From assembly GCA_023432655.1 (NCBI GenBank), contig JAEYUK010000311.1:1-5644 (forward strand): a DNA stretch of 5,644 nt, given 5' to 3'. Within the stretch, counting starts at the first letter, position 1. Every line of letters begins with the position of its first letter. This DNA is from Pseudomonadota bacterium. Lineage in GTDB: Bacteria > Bdellovibrionota > Bacteriovoracia > Bacteriovoracales > Bacteriovoracaceae. A program made the position numbers and the translations under genes. Shown piece after piece: positions 1 through 5,545 of this stretch. The notes below the pieces were generated by a model that worked only from the letters and a program-made list of their open reading frames with translations, did not search any database and was not told the origin of the DNA.

Positions 1-275
1 TCCTGGACCGAAAACATGGTAAGGCTTTGATCATTGACCAGGGCCGCAGCGGTGAAGCGACTCTCAAGCCCGCGACGATAAGTACTATGAGGATTACGAT
101 GGAAATCAAATTCGAAATCCGCATTATAGCGGTTACCTGGAACATTACCGACATGATTACTGACTTGATTACTTACTGCACCCAAATGACCTTCAATACG
201 AGTTTCAGCAGCACTGAGTGTTGTGCATGTAATAAGCAATGAATGGGCAATAACGCATTTAAAAAGCTTTTTCAT
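1..275 (-). CDS. Exported protein, N-terminal part (probable outer-membrane beta-barrel), cut by window edge
   Basis: Reading the minus strand from an ATG at 275 gives 91 open codons to the window edge, so the C-terminus is missing. The product begins MKKLFKCVIAHSLLI, a classic Sec signal peptide: basic n-region, hydrophobic core, and a likely SAA|E cleavage near residue 23. The mature part has no long hydrophobic helix. Stretches such as YNADFEFDFHRN and GLESRFTAAALV alternate polar and hydrophobic residues, as in outer-membrane beta-strands, so I infer an envelope beta-barrel; a soluble periplasmic protein is not excluded. The ribosome-binding site is weak (AT-rich GATAATTAAAGAA before the ATG). 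The gene is divergent from the subtilase across a 345-base spacer. The signal peptide makes the reading frame credible; the family is not recognised. Confidence 0.75.
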   Translation of the reverse strand, partial: MKKLFKCVIAHSLLITCTTLSAAETRIEGHLGAVSNQVSNHVGNVPGNRYNADFEFDFHRNPHSTYRRGLESRFTAAALVNDQSLTMFSVQ

Positions 276-299
276 TTCTTTAATTATCTCTATATTCCT

Positions 300-330
300 A
301 TGATTCCGATAACGCATGGTATCATGTCAA
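300..330 (-). promoter_or_regulatory. Possible promoter of the left exported-protein gene
   Basis: On the minus strand a perfect TTGACA (330-325) is followed after 19 bases by AATCAT (305-300), a 4/6 match to the -10 consensus. The resulting transcript would start near 292, leaving a leader of under 20 bases before the ATG at 275. The spacer is longer than the usual 16-18, so this is a weak prediction. Confidence 0.2.
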
Positions 331-432
331 AAGTGTCCACTATCTGTTCCCTGTAAAGCTTACACACCCCTGTCAAAGCCATCTACTATTAAGTAGTTAG
401 GTTCAATTTCATAAGTTATCTTCAATTTAGAC

Positions 433-457
433 TGGCAACTATATGCTGGTGTTGCCA
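433..457. repeat. Inverted repeat TGGCAAC-N11-GTTGCCA, operator-like
   Basis: Two perfect 7-base arms (433-439 and 451-457) flank an 11-base spacer. The arm centres are 18 bases apart, just under two helical turns, which suits a dimeric regulator. No T-tract follows, so it does not look like a terminator. The right half-site recurs as GTTGCC at 486-491. It lies between the divergent exported-protein and subtilase genes. Binding by a regulator is inference. Confidence 0.35.
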
Positions 458-519
458 TTAATGAAATTGGTGTTCTTAGAAAAAGTTGCCTTCACCATGA
501 GCTGTCACTTTTTTATGCA

Positions 520-548
520 TCACACTGAAAACAATTCGCCCTTTTAAT
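520..548 (+). promoter_or_regulatory. Possible promoter of the subtilase gene
   Basis: ATCACA (520-525, 4/6 to TTGACA) and TTTAAT (543-548, 5/6 to TATAAT) are separated by 17 bases. Transcription would begin near 555 and leave a leader of about 66 bases before the ATG at 621. The -35 match is poor, and AT-rich DNA yields such matches by chance. Confidence 0.25.
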
Positions 549-610
549 TTTTAATTGCCCAGAGCATTTCCAAAAGCTAGTATTCACGCCAAACCTTTTC
601 ACTCAACCAA

Positions 611-615
611 AAGGA
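611..615 (+). promoter_or_regulatory. Ribosome-binding site deciding the subtilase start
   Basis: AAGGA lies 5 bases before the ATG at 621. The frame is open further upstream to a TTG at 555, but that codon has no Shine-Dalgarno sequence, and starting there would bury the signal peptide behind 22 extra residues. Confidence 0.75.
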
Positions 616-620
616 ACGGA

Positions 621-1967
621 ATGAAAAAGCTAAGTGCTGGAATTTTGATGGGTTTATTTGCCCTCACGGCCACTGCCTCTGAAAGTCAACGTTATCACCC
701 AAACCACCTTTTTATTAAAATGAAGGCCGGCGAAAGCTTGGTAGCTTCTCCTCTAATTAAAAGCTCAAAGAAACTTATCGATGGTCTTTATTTGGTTAAA
801 ACAAATAATGCTGATCAGCTAGCCGCTAACTTAGAAGGTGCTGAATCAATTGAATACGTTCAAAAAGATTTCTATTCAGCTAAAACGGCAAGACCTAAGC
901 ACGAAGTGCTAAATGAAGGTGGCCTTCTTATGAAGCAACTTCAGAACTTCGACTTCTCAGTTAACTTCAATGACCCTTCTGCTGGCAGACTCTGGGCGTT
1001 TGATGCCAAAAATGGAATGGATGTTCTAGGTGCTTATGATTCTCTACCTCTTCATACACCAAAAGAAATCATTGTTGCTGTGGCAGACACAGGTGTCGAT
1101 CATAACCATGAAGATCTAAAAGATGTTATGTGGGTTAACCAACAAGAAATTCCAGGCAACGGAATTGATGATGACAATAACGGCTACATCGATGATATCC
1201 ATGGGATTAACACTCTTGTTCGTGATGCTCAAGGGAATGCCACAATGAATACAATGGCTTCTCACTGGCATGGAACTCACGTTGCTGGAACAATCGCCGC
1301 TACTCAAAATAACGGCGTTGGTATTGCGGGTGTTGCTCATAACGTGAAAATCATGGCCATCAGAGTTGTTCCTGACGACTCAGATGAACTTGATTCAGAC
1401 ATCGTTGAAGGCTTCCTTTATGCTGCTAATAACGGTGCTAAAATCATTAACTGCTCATTCGGAAAGAAAAATAACGAAGGCGGTATGGTTGTAAGAGACA
1501 CAATGAACGCCATCGCTAAGAAAGGTGTGCTAGTGGTTGTTTCTGCCGGTAACGATTCAATGGGCCCATTTAGCTGGCACGATATTGACCGTAACCTTAA
1601 ATACCCGGCTTCTTTTGACTCTAATAACATGATCGTTATTGCTTCAACTCAAGCTGATGGAAAAATGTCATCTTTTTCTAATATTGGTAAAATTGGTGTA
1701 GACGTTGCTTCTCCAGGATCAAATATCTACTCAACAATCAATAACAACAAATACTCGATGGCTTCTGGTACATCTATGGCCGCTCCAAATGCTTCAGGTG
1801 TAGCTGCTATGATCATGGGTTACTACCCTCATCTTTCACCTAACTCGGTTAAGAAAGTAATGATGGATACAGTGACTCCTGTTCCAGCTTTCAAGAACCA
1901 GGTTGTTTCAGGCGGACGTATCAATTTAAAGTCTGCTCTTGAAAAAGCAAAAAAACTTAAGCGCTAA
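621..1967 (+). CDS. Secreted S8 family subtilisin-like serine protease
   Basis: A 448-residue preproenzyme. Residues 1-19 form a signal peptide with an ATA|S cleavage site. Residues about 28-85 resemble an I9-type inhibitory prodomain/chaperone (HLFIKMKAG, then a strand and an EYVQKDF end). The catalytic domain spans about 110-445: Asp156 in VADTGVD, His217 in HGTHVAG, oxyanion Asn311 in SAGND and nucleophile Ser385 in SGTSMAAP are all present, so the enzyme should be active. GIDDDNNGYIDD (182-192) is the Asp-rich, probably calcium-binding insert seen in many bacterial subtilases. There is no C-terminal anchor, lipobox or sorting domain, so it is probably periplasmic or released, cutting proteins outside the cytoplasm; substrates cannot be told. 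The start at 621 is set by AAGGA and the signal peptide. It stands alone, ending at a strong terminator. Confidence 0.96.
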   Translation: MKKLSAGILMGLFALTATASESQRYHPNHLFIKMKAGESLVASPLIKSSKKLIDGLYLVKTNNADQLAANLEGAESIEYVQKDFYSAKTARPKHEVLNEGGLLMKQLQNFDFSVNFNDPSAGRLWAFDAKNGMDVLGAYDSLPLHTPKEIIVAVADTGVDHNHEDLKDVMWVNQQEIPGNGIDDDNNGYIDDIHGINTLVRDAQGNATMNTMASHWHGTHVAGTIAATQNNGVGIAGVAHNVKIMAIRVVPDDSDELDSDIVEGFLYAANNGAKIINCSFGKKNNEGGMVVRDTMNAIAKKGVLVVVSAGNDSMGPFSWHDIDRNLKYPASFDSNNMIVIASTQADGKMSSFSNIGKIGVDVASPGSNIYSTINNNKYSMASGTSMAAPNASGVAAMIMGYYPHLSPNSVKKVMMDTVTPVPAFKNQVVSGGRINLKSALEKAKKLKR

Positions 1968-1975
1968 TACAAAAA

Positions 1976-2003
1976 GGGCCCGATTCATCGGGCCCTTTTT
2001 TTT
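1976..2003. terminator. Strong bidirectional rho-independent terminator
   Basis: The stem GGGCCCGA (1976-1983) pairs with TCGGGCCC (1988-1995) around a TTCA loop. T8 follows at 1996-2003 for the plus strand, and A5 precedes at 1971-1975, giving U5 for the minus strand. It ends the subtilase transcript 8 bases after its stop and also ends the convergent ybeY transcript. The ybeY stop codon (1987-1985) sits in the loop, and the last ybeY codons are encoded by the T-tract and stem. Confidence 0.93.
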
Positions 2004-2512
2004 ATCTCACTAAAATTTTTTAAAGCTTCTTGCTCCCAACTCTCCATCACTTTTTCCTCTTTCAAACTAAGCTCATGATCAAATCCCATCAGATGAATGG
2101 CCCCATGAAAGAAAAGATGAATAAACTCATCAAAGTAGCCAATATTAAACTCTTTGGCCTGGCGCTTGGTCTGAGCATGGCAAATGGCAAGATCTCCCAA
2201 GAACAATGCCTTCCCCTTTGAGGTAACCTTTCGGAGATCCTCATGGGCCGGAAAAGAAAGAACATCGGTTACCTTATCTTTGTTACGGTGTTCGCGATTG
2301 AGTTGTCTGATTCGGGCATCACCACAGATCATAACCGATATATGAAGCTCCTCGAGACCTTGAGTCTTGATGATGCTCTTCTTTTTTAAGAGATTTTCTA
2401 GAACGTCCCCCGCCATAGCGAGCCATTTCTGAAGCTTACGCTCGTCAGTTGGAGAAAGTTTAACGGTTGAAATAAAATCAACATGGAGGAAATGATGTTT
2501 CATAAAGCTCAT
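1985..2512 (-). CDS. ybeY: YbeY endoribonuclease / 16S rRNA maturation factor
   Basis: A 175-residue member of the YbeY (UPF0054) family, a cytoplasmic single-strand metallo-endoribonuclease involved in 16S rRNA 3'-end processing and ribosome quality control. Visible signatures are LNREHRNKDKVTDVLSF (71-87), LGDLAI (105-110) and the zinc motif HGAIHLMGFDH with ligands His136, His140 and His146. Length is slightly above the roughly 150-residue norm. I place the start at the ATG at 2512 because AAAAGGA sits 4 bases upstream; the frame stays open to a TTG at 2539 that lacks a ribosome-binding site, and ATG at 2503 is another possibility. It is transcribed alone, head-to-head with mazG. Its C-terminal KKRAR is encoded by the shared terminator, so the tail is probably dispensable. 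Confidence 0.95.
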   Translation of the reverse strand: MSFMKHHFLHVDFISTVKLSPTDERKLQKWLAMAGDVLENLLKKKSIIKTQGLEELHISVMICGDARIRQLNREHRNKDKVTDVLSFPAHEDLRKVTSKGKALFLGDLAICHAQTKRQAKEFNIGYFDEFIHLFFHGAIHLMGFDHELSLKEEKVMESWEQEALKNFSEIKKRAR

Positions 2513-2516
2513 GTTA

Positions 2517-2523
2517 TCCTTTT
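2517..2523 (-). promoter_or_regulatory. Ribosome-binding site deciding the ybeY start
   Basis: On the minus strand AAAAGGA lies 4 bases before the ATG at 2512. This favours 2512 over the upstream in-frame TTG at 2539 and the ATG at 2503. Confidence 0.7.
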
Positions 2524-2537
2524 GATAAATCTTCCGC

Positions 2538-2543
2538 AATATA
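2538..2543 (-). promoter_or_regulatory. Possible -10 element of the ybeY promoter
   Basis: TATATT on the minus strand (2543-2538) is a good -10 match placed 25 bases before the ybeY ATG. No convincing -35 lies upstream, where it would fall inside the first mazG codons. The element abuts and shares one base with the mazG Shine-Dalgarno AAGGAG (2543-2548). Confidence 0.25.
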
Positions 2544-2553
2544 AGGAGTTTTT

Positions 2554-3339
2554 ATGGCCTATCCAGAACTTGAACGGTGTATCGAAGTGATTAAGAAACT
2601 TCGCCATCCAACTGATGGTTGTCCTTGGGATCTGGAACAAACTCATGAAACACTTCTTAAATATCTAATTGAAGAATCCTATGAGTTTGTGGAGGCAGTG
2701 GAAAGCAAAGACCCAAAACACATGGAAGAAGAGATTGGTGACGTCCTTTTCCAGGTTCTTCTCCATACCAACATTGGAGAAGAAGAAGGTAAATTTAATC
2801 TTGAATCCGCCGCCAAGAATTTAGCGGATAAACTTATCCGTCGTCATCCTCATGTCTTTGAAAAACGGAATGATAAAATCACAACCGATGAAGTCCTCGC
2901 CAATTGGAAAATCATAAAATCCAATGAAAAAGGTGAAGCGAAATACAGCATCGATGAGAAATGCCTCCAGGCACCGGCGCTTGAATCCGCCTTTAAGATA
3001 GGTAAGAAATCCACTACCGTTAACTTTGACTGGGAAGATTATCAACAAGTCGTCATGAAAGTTGAAGAAGAATGGCAGGAAGTGAAAGAAGAACTCCCGC
3101 CTACTGGCACTTACAATAAAGAAAGAGTGCGGGAAGAAATTGGAGATCTTCTCTTTAGCGTCGCCCAGCTCTCCCGTCATCTTGGGTTTAATCCGGAAGA
3201 ATGTCTAAGGGATGCTAATAAAAAGTTTATCAACCGTTTTAAAAAAGTTGAAGATTTGGTCCGTGCCTCCGGACGAATTATGGAAGAAACCCCACAGGAA
3301 GAATTAGAAGAATACTGGGTTCAAGTAAAGAAATTATGA
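2554..3339 (+). CDS. mazG: MazG nucleoside triphosphate pyrophosphohydrolase
   Basis: 261 residues, matching the full-length two-domain MazG (about 263 in E. coli). It hydrolyses (d)NTPs to monophosphates and pyrophosphate in the cytoplasm, clearing aberrant nucleotides. The N-terminal domain shows RHPTDGCPWDLEQTH (17-31) and the metal-binding pattern EE40-41/E44/E60/D63 in EESYEF and EEEIGDVLFQ, followed by RRHPHVF (96-102) and the NWK segment. The C-terminal domain repeats the fold: FDWED (158-162), EEEWQEV (171-177) and REEIGDLLFSVAQL with Glu194-195/Asp198. The ATG at 2554 has AAGGAG 5 bases upstream. The stop overlaps the coaE start (ATGA), so the two are co-transcribed and probably translationally coupled. 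There is no mazEF or relA beside it, unlike E. coli, so a housekeeping role is likelier than a toxin-antitoxin link. Confidence 0.96.
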   Translation: MAYPELERCIEVIKKLRHPTDGCPWDLEQTHETLLKYLIEESYEFVEAVESKDPKHMEEEIGDVLFQVLLHTNIGEEEGKFNLESAAKNLADKLIRRHPHVFEKRNDKITTDEVLANWKIIKSNEKGEAKYSIDEKCLQAPALESAFKIGKKSTTVNFDWEDYQQVVMKVEEEWQEVKEELPPTGTYNKERVREEIGDLLFSVAQLSRHLGFNPEECLRDANKKFINRFKKVEDLVRASGRIMEETPQEELEEYWVQVKKL

Positions 3340-3977
3340 AAAATCTAAAAGCTTCATTGGTTAAACTCACACCAGATGAACGTCTCTATAATTATGAGAA
3401 GCCTCTCATAGGTCTGACCGGCGGAATTGCCACAGGTAAAAGTGCTGTGACCAAATACCTTAGGGAACAAGGTCTAAAAGTCATCGATGCTGACCAATTG
3501 GTGAAGTCTATTTATGAAACGGAAGAATGCCGTAAGTTCATTCAAAAAAATTTTCCCCTTGCCTTTGAAAATGGCGCGATTAACTTCCCCAAACTAAGAG
3601 AGCTTTTCTTCCAGGATCTGAAGAGTAAGGCTGCCATTGAAACTTTCATCTATGAGCGCTTACCCGAAGCTTTTAAAAAAGCTACCCAGGAACTTAAAGA
3701 TCAGAATTTCTGTATCTACGATGTCCCTCTTCTCTTTGAAAAAAAACTTGATCAAAAAACAGACCTCTCGATTGTGATCTATACTCCGCGGGATATTCAA
3801 TTAGTGCGGTTAATGAAGCGAGATCAAATCAACCGAGAATCGGCAGAAAGAATTTTAGATGCTCAAATGGATATCGAAGAAAAAAAGAATCTTGCGGATT
3901 TTGTGATTCACAATGATGGAACCTTAGAAGAACTTGCAGCAGACGTGGGTCAACTACTGCTGCAAGTTCTGGAATAG
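3336..3977 (+). CDS. coaE: Dephospho-CoA kinase
   Basis: 213 residues. CoaE phosphorylates the 3'-hydroxyl of the ribose of dephospho-CoA with ATP, the last step of coenzyme A synthesis. The P-loop is GLTGGIATGKS (26-36), followed by VIDADQLV (49-56), DVPLLFE (129-135), a basic lid-like region RLMKRDQINRESAERILDAQ and the terminal ADFVIHNDGT. The protein carries about 20 residues before the P-loop strand that E. coli CoaE lacks; the start is supported by the 4-base ATGA overlap with mazG, though no good Shine-Dalgarno is seen. The usual R..L and HP motifs between the P-loop and DVPLLFE are not recognisable (INFPKLRELFF, IETFIYERLPEAF), so it is divergent yet still clearly of this family. Its last codons contain a long inverted repeat, and its TAG abuts the stop codon of the convergent gene. 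Confidence 0.93.
   Translation: MKNLKASLVKLTPDERLYNYEKPLIGLTGGIATGKSAVTKYLREQGLKVIDADQLVKSIYETEECRKFIQKNFPLAFENGAINFPKLRELFFQDLKSKAAIETFIYERLPEAFKKATQELKDQNFCIYDVPLLFEKKLDQKTDLSIVIYTPRDIQLVRLMKRDQINRESAERILDAQMDIEEKKNLADFVIHNDGTLEELAADVGQLLLQVLE
3929..3970. repeat. Perfect 14-bp inverted repeat in the 3' end of coaE, possible transcription-end hairpin
   Basis: AGAACTTGCAGCAG (3929-3942) and CTGCTGCAAGTTCT (3957-3970) are exact reverse complements around a 14-base loop. The repeat lies wholly inside coaE, ending 4 bases before its stop codon. On the plus strand six T residues follow (3984-3989), but 13 bases beyond the stem, so a canonical intrinsic terminator is not formed. On the minus strand it begins 7 bases after the stop of the convergent gene and no T-tract follows. 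It may stop, pause or protect either convergent transcript; that role is inferred. Confidence 0.7.
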
Positions 3978-5438
3978 TTAGCGTTTTTTCGTACACTGGG
4001 CCACGGCGACGAAGAAGAAATTGGCCGGTCGGATCGTTTTACAAACATATCCTTTATCGCACTGGTATTCGAAAGCTCCGCCGGAGATGCGTCTTCCTCT
4101 ATTGTCATAAACCGGACAGGCCTGACCTTCAACACCTCTTAGCTCACAAGAGAGGAATTTTTCCTTAGCATTTTCTGCACAACGGGCCACATTTCTTTTC
4201 TTTCGAAGTGGCGCCTGATCGTTAAACCAGTTTCGGCATTGAGTGTCGGCGGCACACTTTGTTTTTGGGTGAGTAAAGCTAAGACCTGAAACGATATTCT
4301 TCATCATGATATTTAAAGAACCCGATACGGTTAAAGTCTTAGTAATCTTGGTATTTAAGAAATCCCTATGGCAAAGTTCGGCCAGCATTTTGTAAGTGGT
4401 TTTTTTGCCGCCAATGGTTTCCGGAACATCAACCCGGCGGGATATAATTTCAGCGGAATTACTATAATCCTTGGCCGCCGTGGCACTACCACCGAGACCC
4501 ATGACCGAGAAACTACCAGCACCGGAATACTCAGTATTGAAGCTGATGGAGCTGTCACAAATGAAGTTCACCAATCTTTTTTGAACCTTACCGTTTTTAA
4601 TAACTGGTCTTCCCAAAGAATCATACTTAGTGAAGTCGAACTCACCGTTCGCATTAATTGGTGACTGCATGCCTTCAGAAATAGCTTCAAAGTTTGTCGA
4701 ATATTTTCGATTGAATGTAATGGTAGGCCCTGCTTCCACAGCAACACCTAAAAAGCTGACTTTCACCTGAAGACTTACTTTTCCTCCAGCTGATACCATT
4801 TCAGTGGATTTCAAATTTGATGTTGCAGTCAGGATTCTTCGGCTATTTTCTTTCTCCGAAACGAGTTCTGCGAGAAGTTTTTGCTTATCGGTATGATTAG
4901 AGGCCAGGGCCTTATTTTCAGAAGGGGCCATTAAAGGCTCTGGAACCGGAACGAAATTTAAATATTCAGAGCGTTCTTTTACATCTTTGAGCATTTTATT
5001 TTTAATGCCTTCAAGATCTTCAGTCACCGGAATCTCATTCCTTTGAGCATGTTCTAGGGCGGTAAAAGCGAGTTCTCTTAACTCATCTTGAAGTTCACCA
5101 TCCACCAAGGCCAAATCTTTTTCGATGGCCGAACGAACTTCCGCCACAGCATCATCAGCATTCCCATGCTCTTCTAAAGCTTCCTCATAGGAATTAAGCA
5201 CCTGAAGTTTAATTTTTTCGGCCAATAATTTGGCTTCATTCTCCGCGCGCTTATCGAGAGTAAGACCTTGTTCTTCGTATTTAAGCTCTCTTCTGAAGGC
5301 TTCAATATTCATGGAAGTTGCGGTCTTGCTTAAATTTTCAAGGTATTCAACCCGGCTTTTCTTTTCTTCAAAATCAACCTCGGCCAAAGCCGAGAAGGAG
5401 AAAAAGAGTGCGGCGACTGCCCAATAATTTTTAAACAT
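3978..5438 (-). CDS. Exported Cys-rich protein of unknown function
   Basis: 486 residues; no family recognised. Residues 1-19 are a signal peptide (MFKNYWAVAALFFSFSALA|E). Residues 20-160 are highly charged and Glu/Lys/Leu-rich, almost certainly helical and perhaps coiled-coil. A Pro-rich linker (163-172) leads to a second helical piece (182-210). Residues about 215-390 are Gly/Ser/Thr-rich with alternating beta-type strands (KVSLQVKVSF, GAGSFSVMGLGG, KTLTVSGSLNI) and a weak internal repeat. The C-terminal part holds most of the ten cysteines (294, 356, 395, 401, 420, 431, 441, 460, 466, 482), an even number suited to disulphides outside the cytoplasm; none lie before residue 294. The ATG at 5438 is preceded by GAGGG. 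The gene is convergent to coaE, with stop codons adjoining. A secreted adhesin, toxin-like or beta-structured envelope protein are all possible; none is shown. Confidence 0.88.
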   Translation of the reverse strand: MFKNYWAVAALFFSFSALAEVDFEEKKSRVEYLENLSKTATSMNIEAFRRELKYEEQGLTLDKRAENEAKLLAEKIKLQVLNSYEEALEEHGNADDAVAEVRSAIEKDLALVDGELQDELRELAFTALEHAQRNEIPVTEDLEGIKNKMLKDVKERSEYLNFVPVPEPLMAPSENKALASNHTDKQKLLAELVSEKENSRRILTATSNLKSTEMVSAGGKVSLQVKVSFLGVAVEAGPTITFNRKYSTNFEAISEGMQSPINANGEFDFTKYDSLGRPVIKNGKVQKRLVNFICDSSISFNTEYSGAGSFSVMGLGGSATAAKDYSNSAEIISRRVDVPETIGGKKTTYKMLAELCHRDFLNTKITKTLTVSGSLNIMMKNIVSGLSFTHPKTKCAADTQCRNWFNDQAPLRKKRNVARCAENAKEKFLSCELRGVEGQACPVYDNRGRRISGGAFEYQCDKGYVCKTIRPANFFFVAVAQCTKKR

Positions 5439-5442
5439 GGTA

Positions 5443-5447
5443 CCCTC
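5443..5447 (-). promoter_or_regulatory. Ribosome-binding site deciding the start of the Cys-rich exported protein
   Basis: GAGGG on the minus strand lies 4 bases before the ATG at 5438. The frame is open to a TTG at 5501, but that start has no Shine-Dalgarno and would place 21 polar residues ahead of an otherwise ideal signal peptide. Confidence 0.7.
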
Positions 5448-5508
5448 GTTTTGAATGCTTTGCGTTATCTTATCTGAAGATTGGGGGCAGAGCCTTTTCA
5501 AATGAAGA

Positions 5509-5533
5509 ACAGGGTAAAAATTACAGGGTGTAA
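5509..5533. repeat. ACAGGGT direct repeat and TTACA-GGG-TGTAA palindrome upstream of the Cys-rich protein gene
   Basis: ACAGGGT occurs at 5509-5515 and 5523-5529, 14 bases apart. The second copy is part of a short palindrome TTACA-GGG-TGTAA (5521-5533). On the minus strand the palindrome is followed by five T residues, 13 bases past the stop of the right-edge gene, so it might be a weak AU-rich terminator or a regulator site. The stem has a single GC pair per arm, which is poor for termination. Confidence 0.3.
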
Positions 5534-5545
5534 AAGTTTTTAATA

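Larger units (their letters stand above)
276..620. other. Divergent intergenic spacer with possible promoters and operator-like repeats
   Basis: This 345-base AT-rich stretch separates the divergent exported-protein and subtilase genes. No convincing gene lies in it. It holds two TTGACA hexamers on the minus strand (325-330 and 371-376), a short palindrome CTACTATTAAGTAG (383-396), a direct repeat TTCAATTT (402-409 and 421-428), a 7-bp inverted repeat TGGCAAC/GTTGCCA (433-457) and a third GTTGCC copy (486-491). It must carry the promoters of both flanking genes. Confidence 0.6.

Noticed and set aside
27..242. 71-codon plus-strand open frame
   Set aside because: It lies antisense to the minus-strand gene that has a clear signal peptide, and its own product has no recognisable feature or ribosome-binding site.
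555..620. Upstream TTG start adding 22 residues to the subtilase
   Set aside because: No Shine-Dalgarno precedes the TTG, and the ATG at 621 has AAGGA and begins an ideal signal peptide.
2513..2539. Upstream TTG start adding 9 residues to YbeY
   Set aside because: No ribosome-binding site precedes it, whereas the ATG at 2512 has AAAAGGA at proper spacing.
2821..3180. 119-codon minus-strand open frame
   Set aside because: It is fully antisense to mazG, and its Phe-rich translation mirrors the Glu/Lys codons of mazG; no start signal.
3544..3746. A7 (3544-3550) and A8 (3739-3746) tracts in coaE as phase-variation or frameshift sites
   Set aside because: The CoaE frame continues with conserved motifs on both sides, and such A-tracts are expected in AT-rich Lys/Glu codons.
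4368..4664. 98-codon plus-strand open frame inside the Cys-rich gene
   Set aside because: It is antisense to a gene with intact start, signal peptide and stop; no homology or ribosome-binding site seen.
5439..5501. Upstream TTG start adding 21 residues to the Cys-rich protein
   Set aside because: It would hide the signal peptide behind polar residues and lacks a ribosome-binding site; GAGGG supports the ATG at 5438.
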